Positions 25,598 through 32,864 of a DNA stretch of 47,403 nucleotides are shown here, in pieces. The notes under the pieces were generated by a model. It did not search any database. It saw nothing but the letters and a program-made list of their open reading frames with translations, and was not told the origin of the DNA. Both the position numbers and the translations under genes were made by a program. Position 1 is the stretch's first letter. The number at the start of each line of letters is the position of its first letter. The stretch spans positions 1 through 47,403 of the forward strand of contig CANGFE010000010.1 of assembly GCA_947453155.1 (NCBI GenBank), in the 5' to 3' direction. The DNA is from Beijerinckiaceae bacterium (GTDB lineage: Bacteria; Pseudomonadota; Alphaproteobacteria; Rhizobiales; Beijerinckiaceae).

Positions 25598-26434
25598 TTA
25601 GGCTTCCTGCACAACCGTATTCTGCAACAGGCCAACGCCGTCGATTTCGATTTCGACCTTGTCACCCGCCACCAGATAGAGCGGCGGTGTGCGGCGATCA
25701 CCCACGCCACCTGGCGTGCCGGTGACGATGACGTCGCCCGTCTGCAAAGTGGTGAAGCCCGAGATATATTCGATGAGCTCTTCGACAGAAAAGATCATCT
25801 GCGCGAGGCTTGCGCGCTGCATCTGTTCGCCATTCACGCGCGTCGTGAGGAAGGTTGTGGCGCGATCACCCAGAGCGTCTGCCGTCACCATCCACGGACC
25901 AAAGGCGCCCGTATTGTCGAAGTTCTTGCCCGGCGTCCAATGATGGGTGTGGCGCTGCCAATCGCGCATCGTGCCATCATTATAAGGCGCATAGCCACCA
26001 ACATGCTTCAGCGCATCGGCTTTGGAAATATAACGGCCGGGCTTGCCGATAATGACCGCGAGCTCGCCTTCATAATCGAGCTTTTCGGTCACTTTGGCGC
26101 GCACCAGCGGATCACCATGTGCCATTTGCGAATTGGCACCGCGCATGAAGAGCACCGGCTTTTCTGAATCGGGGCGGTTCATTTCCTTGACGTGATCTTG
26201 ATAGTTCAGACCCACGCAAATGATCTTGCCGGGATTGGGAATGACCGGCAGCAATTTCACATCAGCGAATTTGAGTTCCTTGCCATTGGCAGCTTTGCCG
26301 AATTCGGCTGACGCCATGAAATCTTTCAGCGTCGGCAATTGCGGGCGCGAGGCGCCGAGGTCGATCACACGATCGCCGTCAACAATACCGTAAGATTCGC
26401 GGCCGTCCGGTGTCTTGAAACTGGCGTATTTCAT
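25598..26434 (-). CDS. Fumarylacetoacetate hydrolase-family protein
   Basis: 278 residues. The FAH fold carries the metal-site pattern: ICVGLNYQDHVKEMN, then EKPVLFMRGANSQMAHGDPL, YEGELAVIIGKPG with the E-x-E-type metal ligands, and the end VIVTGTPGGVG. Family members hydrolyse or decarboxylate C-C bonds in acylpyruvates, hydratase products and ring-cleavage products (for example HpcE-like or acylpyruvase enzymes). Two in-frame ATGs exist; the second (26434) has AAGGG about 9 bases upstream and is preferred over 26443. Likely a late step in degradation of an aromatic ring-fission product. It is monocistronic, with a terminator after it. Confidence 0.87.
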   Translation of the reverse strand: MKYASFKTPDGRESYGIVDGDRVIDLGASRPQLPTLKDFMASAEFGKAANGKELKFADVKLLPVIPNPGKIICVGLNYQDHVKEMNRPDSEKPVLFMRGANSQMAHGDPLVRAKVTEKLDYEGELAVIIGKPGRYISKADALKHVGGYAPYNDGTMRDWQRHTHHWTPGKNFDNTGAFGPWMVTADALGDRATTFLTTRVNGEQMQRASLAQMIFSVEELIEYISGFTTLQTGDVIVTGTPGGVGDRRTPPLYLVAGDKVEIEIDGVGLLQNTVVQEA

Positions 26435-26569
26435 CTGGCTCATCCCTTCTTGCCCGAGGAATTTCTTCCGTGCCAACCGCAGCCAAAAAGGCCCACGGCT
26501 GCACCACTCAGCCCTCAGCCTATAAGGGCAAGGTCAGCCCTTGGCAATCTCGGGTGCTTTTACTGCGCG

Positions 26570-26704
26570 CTCAGGCCGCCAAGCGCCTTTGGTAAACCGC
26601 TTTACGCAGGCAAGGATTGGACCGATTATAACCTTAGCCGCCATGCGATGACTCTGATGGCGGAGCAGGTTTTTGCCAAGCCCCATGCGCATCTGAAAGG
26701 CTAG
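26570..26704 (+). pseudogene. Possible C-terminal gene remnant
   Basis: An open frame without its own start ends RHAMTLMAEQVFAKPHAHLK plus Gly at a TAG (26702-26704), 8 bases before the next gene. The preceding PLYAGKDWTDYNLS and this amphipathic end resemble the last helix of luciferase-like monooxygenases, but that is a weak impression. No N-terminal part exists in any frame upstream because the FAH-family gene starts there on the other strand. If real, it is the tail of a deleted gene once linked to the CMD-like gene downstream. Confidence 0.22.
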
Positions 26705-26712
26705 ACGACCAA

Positions 26713-27237
26713 ATGGCCCGTATCCCCTATGCCCAGCCCGATACGCCCGAGCGCCAAGCCATTGCAGAGCGCATCATCACCGAGCGCGGCTCGCTCACAC
26801 ATCTCTATAAAATGCTGCTCAATAGCGCGCCTGTTGCGGAAGGCTGGCTGACTTATCTCACTGCCATTCGCCAGAAGTGCAAACTCAATGGTGCCATCCG
26901 CGAAATGGTCATCATGCGCGTCGCCTTTATCAATGGCGCAAGCTATGAAGCTGATCAGCATGCCCCCATTGCATTGCGTGAAGGCCTAACACAGGCGCAG
27001 GTTGATGCTTTGCATGATTGGGAAAGCGCTACCTGCTTCACCCAACAGCAACAGGCCGTGCTCGCTTATTGCGACACAATGACCAAAAAGATTCAGGTGC
27101 CGGACGATATTTATAATGGCGTCGCGACATTTTTCGATTCTGAACAGATGATCGAACTCACGGCCACCATCGCCGCCTATAATATGGTCTCGCGCTTCCT
27201 TGAGGCGCTACAGGTTCACTCACACGACAATCATTGA
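26713..27237 (+). CDS. Carboxymuconolactone decarboxylase-family protein
   Basis: 174 residues. The CMD helical core is near 60-100: GAIREMVIMRVAFINGASYE followed by ADQHAPIALREGLT, with the E-x-x-x-H arrangement (YEADQH) instead of the AhpD CxxC pair. The second helical part is AVLAYCDTMTKKIQVPDDIY. It is not PcaC itself, which is about 130 residues and has different surrounding sequence. Such proteins sit in aromatic and organic acid clusters and may be decarboxylases or carbon-acid lyases. The Shine-Dalgarno sequence is poor. It may once have followed another gene whose tail is at 26570-26704. A strong terminator follows. Confidence 0.75.
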   Translation: MARIPYAQPDTPERQAIAERIITERGSLTHLYKMLLNSAPVAEGWLTYLTAIRQKCKLNGAIREMVIMRVAFINGASYEADQHAPIALREGLTQAQVDALHDWESATCFTQQQQAVLAYCDTMTKKIQVPDDIYNGVATFFDSEQMIELTATIAAYNMVSRFLEALQVHSHDNH

Positions 27238-27266
27238 GAAGCAGTCACTTCTGATTTTTGGAAAAG

Positions 27267-27297
27267 AAAAGCCGCCCAAATGGGCGGCTTTTTTATT
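27267..27297. terminator. Terminator after CMD-family gene
   Basis: AAAAGCCGCCC (27267-27277), AAAT loop and GGGCGGCTTTT with T6 and ATT. The stem is almost the same as that of the terminator at 25543-25571. It faces the end of the converging PrpF-family gene and can act in both directions. Confidence 0.9.
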
Positions 27298-27311
27298 GCG
27301 CGTTGAAATAC

Positions 27312-28457
27312 TCAACCAACGAGATGGCGAGGAACAGCAACCATGCCCTTCATCAGGCAGCGCGACGTGCGATAGACGCCAGCGCTGTCAGCCACCCATT
27401 GCCCGTTATCTTGGCGCACATCCGCACCATAGGTGAGGAGGCCGGAGGGATTGCCAATGCGGATCGGCTGGCCATCCGTAATCTTGCGCGACATTTGATG
27501 CGGAAGTGTGCCTTCAATGCGGCAAGCGACCGCAAGGCAAAGACCGCTCGACAAAGGCACAGCGCGATGGGGCTGCTCGACCGAGATCATGCGCGTCGAG
27601 ATTTCATAATCATCACTGATCGTTGCCTTGTCCAAAGCGACATAGGTCTGCGGCTCAGCCACAACACCAATGCGCGGACCTGTCAGCGTGACCTTATCTT
27701 CGCTGGCTGCGAGGCCCATTTTCACGCCAGCCTTGCGACGCAAATGCTCCAACGTGGCCATGAGCTCACTATTGGCTTGGAGATCATCGGGGGCCTCTGT
27801 GCCCGTGAGACCCAGATCACGCGCCCGCAAAAAGGCATTGGGGTGGCTCGCATCAACAAGCGAGACATCGATGAGCTGGCCATTGGGCAGCGGCAATTGA
27901 TCGACCAACTGACCAGTTGGCAAAAGCTTGCCTGTTGCAGCCCCACCGGGCTTTACAAAGTCGAGGCGCACGGGTGCGGCTCGACCCGCCACACCCGCAA
28001 TTTCCATATCGCCATCAATGGCCGCCATGCCATTTTCGACAAAGAAGCGAGCGTGGATGATCTTCTTCGTATTCGTTTGGTGAAAGCGCACGGTGACTTC
28101 GCCATCTGGCACTTTCACCAGACCCATATCGACAGCATAGGGGCCAATGACAGACGAAAGATTGCCGCAATTTCCGGTCCAATCAACAATCGGCTTGTCG
28201 ATGGCGATCTGGATGAATGTGTAATCAACATCCGCATCGGGATGCGTTGGCGGCCCGATGATCACTGCCTTCGACAAAGATGACGTGCCGCCACCCATGC
28301 CATTGAGCTGGCGACCATAAGGATCGGGCGTTCCCATGACAGCAAGCAAGATCGGATCAATTTTTTCACGCGCGGTGGGCAAGTCCTTCGATAAGAAGAA
28401 CACGCCCTTGCTGGTGCCACCGCGCCAGAATGTTGCCGGAATCCATGCTTGGTTCAT
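27312..28457 (-). CDS. PrpF-family isomerase (4-oxalomesaconate tautomerase/methylaconitate isomerase type)
   Basis: 381 residues. PrpF signatures are IPATFWRGGTSKGVFFLSKD at the N-terminus, RQLNGMGGGTSSLSKAVIIG, DWTGNCGNLSSVIGPYAVD (with the active-site Cys in GNCGN) and NPSGLLTYGADV. Known members move a double bond in 2-methylaconitate (PrpF), 4-oxalomesaconate (GalD/LigU) or delta-3-methylitaconate. With aromatic enzymes around, an oxalomesaconate-type substrate is attractive, but no ligB, ligC, ligI or galA gene is in the window. It is last in the minus-strand operon that starts with the TRAP genes and ends before a bidirectional terminator. Confidence 0.85.
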   Translation of the reverse strand: MNQAWIPATFWRGGTSKGVFFLSKDLPTAREKIDPILLAVMGTPDPYGRQLNGMGGGTSSLSKAVIIGPPTHPDADVDYTFIQIAIDKPIVDWTGNCGNLSSVIGPYAVDMGLVKVPDGEVTVRFHQTNTKKIIHARFFVENGMAAIDGDMEIAGVAGRAAPVRLDFVKPGGAATGKLLPTGQLVDQLPLPNGQLIDVSLVDASHPNAFLRARDLGLTGTEAPDDLQANSELMATLEHLRRKAGVKMGLAASEDKVTLTGPRIGVVAEPQTYVALDKATISDDYEISTRMISVEQPHRAVPLSSGLCLAVACRIEGTLPHQMSRKITDGQPIRIGNPSGLLTYGADVRQDNGQWVADSAGVYRTSRCLMKGMVAVPRHLVG

Positions 28458-28497
28458 TCACCCTCTCCTCGAACAGCGAGCAGCATTTCGCTCCGTC

Positions 28498-29463
28498 TTA
28501 TTCCATCGTCAGCTTGGCGTCTTTGATGATCGGAGCCCAGAGGTTTGAATCTTTCTGGATGCGATCACGCAAATCCTTTTGCCCCTTGGCAATGGAGAAT
28601 GTGTAATTGGGCGTCAGGAACTGCTTTTCAAAAGCCGGATCACTGAAAATCTCCTGCGTGGCGCCAGAGAGTTTTTCCACCACATCCGCCGGCGTGCCCT
28701 TGGGCGCGAAGAGCGCATACCAAGAGCCAGCCTCAAAGCCTGGCAAGGTTTCGGCGATCACAGGAACGTCCGGGAATTTTTCAAGACGCTTGGGCGCGCC
28801 AAAGGCTAGCACCTTAAACTTGCCGACTTCCCAATTGCCTGCAATCAAACCGATAGAAACGGTCATCGCCTTGATGTGATTGCCCAAGAGATCATTGATA
28901 GCAGGCGCAGCGCCGCTGTAATGAACGGGCGTGAACTTGCCGGGCGTGCTCTTTTCAAAATAGAGAAAGTTCAGATGACCTGACGTGCCTGCACCAAAAG
29001 TGCCGTAGAAAACGCTGGTCGGATTCGTCTTGGCATAATCGACAAATTCAACAAAGGACTTGGCCGGAAAATCAGGCGGCACCACCAAAGCATGCGGGCT
29101 GATGCCGAGACCCGACACGGGCTCAAAATCGCCAAGCTCATATTTCAGCTTGTTCGACATATGCGGAACAGTCATGAAGGTTGAATCGGCAGTAACAAGA
29201 AGAGTGTAGCCATCCGCCGGAGAGCGTGCGACCGATTCCGTGCCCACAATGCTATTCGCACCGGGACGATTGACGACGATAAAACGCTGCCCGGTTTTTT
29301 CTGCGAATTTCTCAGCCCAAGCGCGCGCCAGAATGTCGGTCACGCCACCAGCCGCGAAGGGCACGATGATCTGTCCGGGCTTATTCGGAAAATTTTGTGC
29401 CACAGCCGGAGCCGCCGCGTAGAGCGACAGACCCAATGACAGCGCAATGCCAAACAGACGCAT
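28498..29463 (-). CDS. TctC/Bug-family periplasmic binding protein (TctC-4)
   Basis: 321 residues from the ATG at 29463 with GGGAGGAG upstream. Signal peptide MRLFGIALSLGLSLYAAAPA with AVAQ cleavage. It is of the classical Bug branch: FPNKPGQIIVPFAAGGVTDI, VVNRPGANSIVGTESVARSP and ADGYTLL. It lies inside a unit with TRAP genes and a PrpF gene, 40 bases before the latter. Having both a TRAP receptor and a TTT receptor in one operon suggests two uptake routes for related acids. No TctAB gene is adjacent. Confidence 0.87.
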   Translation of the reverse strand: MRLFGIALSLGLSLYAAAPAVAQNFPNKPGQIIVPFAAGGVTDILARAWAEKFAEKTGQRFIVVNRPGANSIVGTESVARSPADGYTLLVTADSTFMTVPHMSNKLKYELGDFEPVSGLGISPHALVVPPDFPAKSFVEFVDYAKTNPTSVFYGTFGAGTSGHLNFLYFEKSTPGKFTPVHYSGAAPAINDLLGNHIKAMTVSIGLIAGNWEVGKFKVLAFGAPKRLEKFPDVPVIAETLPGFEAGSWYALFAPKGTPADVVEKLSGATQEIFSDPAFEKQFLTPNYTFSIAKGQKDLRDRIQKDSNLWAPIIKDAKLTME

Positions 29464-29519
29464 GAGCTCCTCCCTTTTATTTTTTGTGACACAGACTCCC
29501 CCAGAGCCCGTTTGGTGTT

Positions 29520-30143
29520 CTAAAGCGCCTTCCAAACCGAACAAATGGTCGCCGTCTTCTCAACAGGTGTCGTCCAGCCCTTCATAAAGGCCATGGAGCG
29601 ATCTTGTGCCTCTTGCGAATAAGCGCCGCAGGCATCTTCAGCGACGACGGCATAAATGCCAATGGCAGCTGCATGGCGACAGGTGAATTCCACACCAATG
29701 TCAGTTGCCACACCACCAATGACAATCGTGTCGCGATCCATCGCCTTCATGCGCGCCGCAAGAGGCGTATCGATGAAGAAAGAGGGTTGGCTCTTTTCAA
29801 TGATCATATGGTGATCAGCCGGACCGAAGCCGTCGATATAATCCGTCTCTTCCATGCCACGCTGCATAGCAGGCTTCAGTTTGGAGGGATGATCGACCTT
29901 CTGCTTGAGCATCAGCCAGAGCATGAAAGGGCCGACCGTCATCTCGAAAGGCGGTACGATATGGCGGCTCCAGATCACCGGAATTTTGAGGCGATCTGCC
30001 TGCTCCACCAAGAGACGTGCATTTTCGACAATGGATTTGGAATCGGGCGCTTTTCCGGCAAGTCCCTTTTGCATGTCCCACATGATGAGCACCGCACGAT
30101 GCGGATCAAGAAAATCGTCCAATTTAAGTGGGATGGGATGCAT
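29520..30143 (-). CDS. Isochorismatase-fold hydrolase lacking the usual Cys nucleophile
   Basis: 207 residues. The fold motifs are present: the catalytic Asp23 in LIMWDMQKG, Lys117 in IIEKSQPSFF, and IVIGGVATDIGVEFTCRHAA. In cysteine hydrolases of this family the nucleophile sits where Gly150 lies here (T-D-I-Gly-V). A cysteine occurs five residues later but out of register. A Gly at this place is also found in PhzD- and EntB-type isochorismatases, which do not need Cys, so a vinyl-ether or other non-amide substrate is possible. The start at 30143 has only a weak ribosome site; a TTG at 30182 is the alternative. It is in the TRAP/TctC-4/PrpF operon. Confidence 0.8.
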   Translation of the reverse strand: MHPIPLKLDDFLDPHRAVLIMWDMQKGLAGKAPDSKSIVENARLLVEQADRLKIPVIWSRHIVPPFEMTVGPFMLWLMLKQKVDHPSKLKPAMQRGMEETDYIDGFGPADHHMIIEKSQPSFFIDTPLAARMKAMDRDTIVIGGVATDIGVEFTCRHAAAIGIYAVVAEDACGAYSQEAQDRSMAFMKGWTTPVEKTATICSVWKAL

Positions 30144-30163
30144 CAAACCAAATCCATTCTTTC

Positions 30164-30319
30164 TCAATTCGGGCCAGCCCAAACGGAGCCCGGCACATAG
30201 ACCTCGCCAGCCATCAAGCGGCGCGCATGGCGCTCGAGTGTTGCCTGCTCGGCTGCAGCCTCTTCATCCTTGTGGTCGATTTTCTCGTCAACGTAAATCT
30301 TGCAGTACCGATGCCCCAC
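30164..30319 (-). CDS. Small ORF of unknown function between TRAP and hydrolase genes
   Basis: 51 residues from a GTG at 30319, beginning VGHRYCKIYVDEKIDHKDEE, continuing AAAEQATLERHARRLMAGEV and ending YVPGSVWAGPN. It is charged and soluble, probably a helix (residues 16-38) with short strands at each end. The codon usage looks like that of its neighbours. There is no clear Shine-Dalgarno sequence, and a hairpin at 30327-30344 lies just upstream. The frame is open further up to a TTG at 30355. It may be a genuine small protein or the tail of a lost gene. No family is recognised. Confidence 0.45.
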   Translation of the reverse strand: MGHRYCKIYVDEKIDHKDEEAAAEQATLERHARRLMAGEVYVPGSVWAGPN

Positions 30320-30326
30320 ATGACAA

Positions 30327-30344
30327 CACGCCCAAAAGGGCGTG
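30327..30344 (-). terminator. Hairpin after the TRAP large permease gene
   Basis: CACGCCC (30327-30333), AAAA loop and GGGCGTG (30338-30344). On the minus strand the hairpin is followed by TTGTCA, only a weak T run, so it is likely an attenuator or stability element in the operon mRNA rather than a complete stop. Confidence 0.4.
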
Positions 30345-30388
30345 CTGCATTGCAAAAGTAGGAGGTTTGGGCGGGCGGGAGACGTCCA

Positions 30389-32131
30389 CTAACTGCCATA
30401 GAGGAATTTGGGCAGCCAGAGCGTCAGATCAGGCCAGAAATACATGATGACCATGCACAGGATCACGATGAGCATATAGGGCATCATGCCGGCAAAGATC
30501 TGGTTCAGCGTGACATGGGGTGGCGCCACGCCTTTCAGATAGAAGGCAGACATGGCGACCGGCGGGGACAGGAAGGCCGCTTGCAGATTCACAAAGACCA
30601 GCACGCCCCAGAGAATGGGATCAATGCCGAAATGCTTCAGCATCGGCAGGAAGATCGGCACGAAAATCACGATGATCTCCGTCCATTCCAGCGGCCAGCC
30701 GAGAATGAAGATAATCGCCTGCGAGAGGATCATGAATTGAATGGGCGTGAGATCGAGTGACAGCACCCATTTTTCGAGCAAGGCCTGACCGCCGAGAATG
30801 GCAAAGACGCCCGAGAAAAGCGCTGAGCCCACGAAGAGCCAGCAGACCATGGAAGTTGTCTTCGCAGTCAGGAAGACAGCTTCCTTCGTCTTTTTCCAAT
30901 CGAGCGTGCGCGCATGGAAGGCGAGCAGGAACGCACCTGCGGCGCCCACGGCCGCGGATTCCGTGGCAGTAGTAATGCCGAACAGGATCACGACCAGCAC
31001 GACCACAGTCAAAATGGTGAGCGGCATGACCGAGTCCGTCACCATGCGGATGACTTCGAGCTTTTCACTGCCCATGCGCTTGTAATAGCGCGTCATCATC
31101 ACGCCTGCGGCGACAGCCAGAGCGCCGAACCACCAGTAAAAGCCATCCGGAACGCCCCCCGATGTCGGCTCCTCCGGCGTGATGTCCACCGAGCCCAATT
31201 GCTGCAATTCGGGCGGCGCGACAAACGCCTCCGCTTGCTGGTGAATGACGACATACCACCAGACCAGCGCAAATGTGCCCACCACAATCAAGAATGGCGT
31301 GAGCGCATAGAGCATTTGCTGGACAAGATGGCGATACCCGATCGGCTTGCCATCAGCTTCAATCATCCGCGCCGGTGCGGGGTTCAGGAAAGCCTTGCAA
31401 AGGGCCAATAAGGAATTGGAGCCATAGGCTTTGGCAAAAGGCGCTGACCAAGAGGGCAGCGGCACGGCCAATTGTTCAGCTGGCAATTGCGGGGCAATTT
31501 TGGGCGAGAGCATCGCCCATCCGATAATGTAGAGCAGATACAGAAAGGCCAGGAAAAAGCCCGGAAACATACTCGCTGCATAAAGCTTCACAACCGATTG
31601 GCCAGCCACAGCAGCATAGACAATGATCATCACCGACGGCGGAATGAGAATCCCCAATGTGCCCCCAGCCGTGATCACACCCGACGCCAAGCGCACATCA
31701 TAGCCTGCGCGCAACATGGGGTTAAAGGCAATCACACCCATCAGCACGACCACCGCGCCGACGAGACCGCTCGCAATGCCCCAGAAGGTGCAGACGATCA
31801 GAGTGGCAACCGCAAGTGACGCAGGCACATTGCGGAAGGCTAGCTGAATGGAATGGAACATTTTATCGACGAGTGCACCGCGCTCCATCACATAGCCCAT
31901 AAGGACAAAGAGCGGGATGGAGATCAAAACGTCATTGGTCATCGCGCCATAAGTGCGCTGGACCATGAGATCGAAAATGCGGTTTTCAAAGAAGCTTTGG
32001 GAGGGATCGTAAAAGGCTTTGAACCCAAAGGCCATGCCGAGCCCCATCAGCGTGAAAGCTGTCGGAAAACCGAGCATGATAAAAACGACAATGAGGCCCA
32101 GCATCAGCAGGCCGAGTGCGGGATCACTCAT
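30389..32131 (-). CDS. TRAP transporter large permease (DctM type, long form)
   Basis: 580-residue polytopic membrane protein that performs Na+-driven solute import with the P and Q subunits. DctM signatures: LGLIVVFIMLGFPTAFTLMG; FVLMGYVMERGALVDKMF; GTLGILIPPSVMIIVYAAVA; and the C-terminal PLEWTEIIVIFVPIFLPML. Typical DctM is about 430 residues. This one has an insertion at about 205-355 with two extra helices around an acidic Pro-rich loop (ITPEEPTSGG), as in long-form TRAP permeases annotated for alpha-keto acids and related substrates. Its start abuts the stop of the Q gene with no gap. Confidence 0.9.
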   Translation of the reverse strand: MSDPALGLLMLGLIVVFIMLGFPTAFTLMGLGMAFGFKAFYDPSQSFFENRIFDLMVQRTYGAMTNDVLISIPLFVLMGYVMERGALVDKMFHSIQLAFRNVPASLAVATLIVCTFWGIASGLVGAVVVLMGVIAFNPMLRAGYDVRLASGVITAGGTLGILIPPSVMIIVYAAVAGQSVVKLYAASMFPGFFLAFLYLLYIIGWAMLSPKIAPQLPAEQLAVPLPSWSAPFAKAYGSNSLLALCKAFLNPAPARMIEADGKPIGYRHLVQQMLYALTPFLIVVGTFALVWWYVVIHQQAEAFVAPPELQQLGSVDITPEEPTSGGVPDGFYWWFGALAVAAGVMMTRYYKRMGSEKLEVIRMVTDSVMPLTILTVVVLVVILFGITTATESAAVGAAGAFLLAFHARTLDWKKTKEAVFLTAKTTSMVCWLFVGSALFSGVFAILGGQALLEKWVLSLDLTPIQFMILSQAIIFILGWPLEWTEIIVIFVPIFLPMLKHFGIDPILWGVLVFVNLQAAFLSPPVAMSAFYLKGVAPPHVTLNQIFAGMMPYMLIVILCMVIMYFWPDLTLWLPKFLYGS

Positions 32132-32791
32132 TCACTTATCTCCAAAACCGCGCTGGCGGGCCGCTTCATCAATATGAGCGGCATTGGCAATGGCCTGACG
32201 ACGTACATCGTCATCAATGAATGTGCTGGCAGCAAGCTGTTGCTCGACCACGTCGATCTCGGCAACATCTTTCAAGCGCGCCGGCCATTCGCCTGTCTTC
32301 AGGCAAACAATACAACGCACGATTTCAGCTAGTCCCTGCAACAGGACCAGCGCACCAGCGATTGGGATGACGGTCTTGAATGGATAGATGGGCGGACCAT
32401 CGGCTGTCACGGCCGAATGTTCCAGAATGCGCCACGAAGCGCCCGCATAAGTCGTGCCCGCATAAACCAGAGCCGCAATGCCGGGGATAAAGAAGACGAC
32501 ATAGAGAATGAGATCAAAAGCCGCCTGCGTGCGCGGCTTCATCGAAGAATAGAGAAAGTCGCCACGCACATGGCCATTTTGCGCCAGCGTATAGGCACCG
32601 CACAGCATGAACAAACTGCCATAGAGCATATTGCTCGCATCAAAAATCCATGCCGTCGGCATGTTGAGCAAATAGCGTTTGAACACTTCGGCACAGACCA
32701 GCAGCATGAGCATGACAACAAGCCATGCTGCGCCCTTCCCAAACCATGTGCTGATCGCATCGATGCGATAGAGAAACTTCTGTGTGGTCAT
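32132..32791 (-). CDS. TRAP transporter small permease (DctQ type)
   Basis: 219 residues with four membrane helices: KGAAWLVVMLMLLVCAEVFK, FDASNMLYGSLFMLCGAYTL, AAFDLILYVVFFIPGIAALV and TVIPIAGALVLLQGLAEIVR. The W-x-F and RGD motif (GHVRGDFLYS) is common to DctQ. It has an unusual soluble C-terminal tail of about 45 residues after the last helix. The ATG at 32791 follows GGGGAG; seven extra codons upstream are not needed. It bridges the binding protein and large permease, and it lies 73 bp after the P gene with a hairpin between. Confidence 0.88.
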   Translation of the reverse strand: MTTQKFLYRIDAISTWFGKGAAWLVVMLMLLVCAEVFKRYLLNMPTAWIFDASNMLYGSLFMLCGAYTLAQNGHVRGDFLYSSMKPRTQAAFDLILYVVFFIPGIAALVYAGTTYAGASWRILEHSAVTADGPPIYPFKTVIPIAGALVLLQGLAEIVRCIVCLKTGEWPARLKDVAEIDVVEQQLAASTFIDDDVRRQAIANAAHIDEAARQRGFGDK

Positions 32792-32814
32792 GCGGCTTGC
32801 TCCCCTCAGCAAGC

Positions 32815-32846
32815 AGGAGCCGCCTTTCGAGCGGCTCCTTTCTTTT
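32815..32846. other. Hairpin between TRAP P and Q genes
   Basis: AGGAGCCGC (32815-32823), a seven-base loop and GCGGCTCCT (32831-32839). The T run TTTCTTTT is on the plus strand, opposite to the operon, so on the operon mRNA it is a stem without a terminator tail. Such stems after a binding-protein gene often protect its mRNA and raise its level over the permeases. Confidence 0.6.
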
Positions 32847-32864
32847 CAGATATGAGAGACCGGC

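Noticed and set aside
26713-27237. Calling the CMD-family gene pcaC or ahpD
   Set aside because: Longer than PcaC and without the AhpD CxxC pair; the reaction is unknown.
27258-28283. 341-codon plus-strand frame over the PrpF-family gene
   Set aside because: Runs opposite conserved PrpF motifs and begins inside a terminator.
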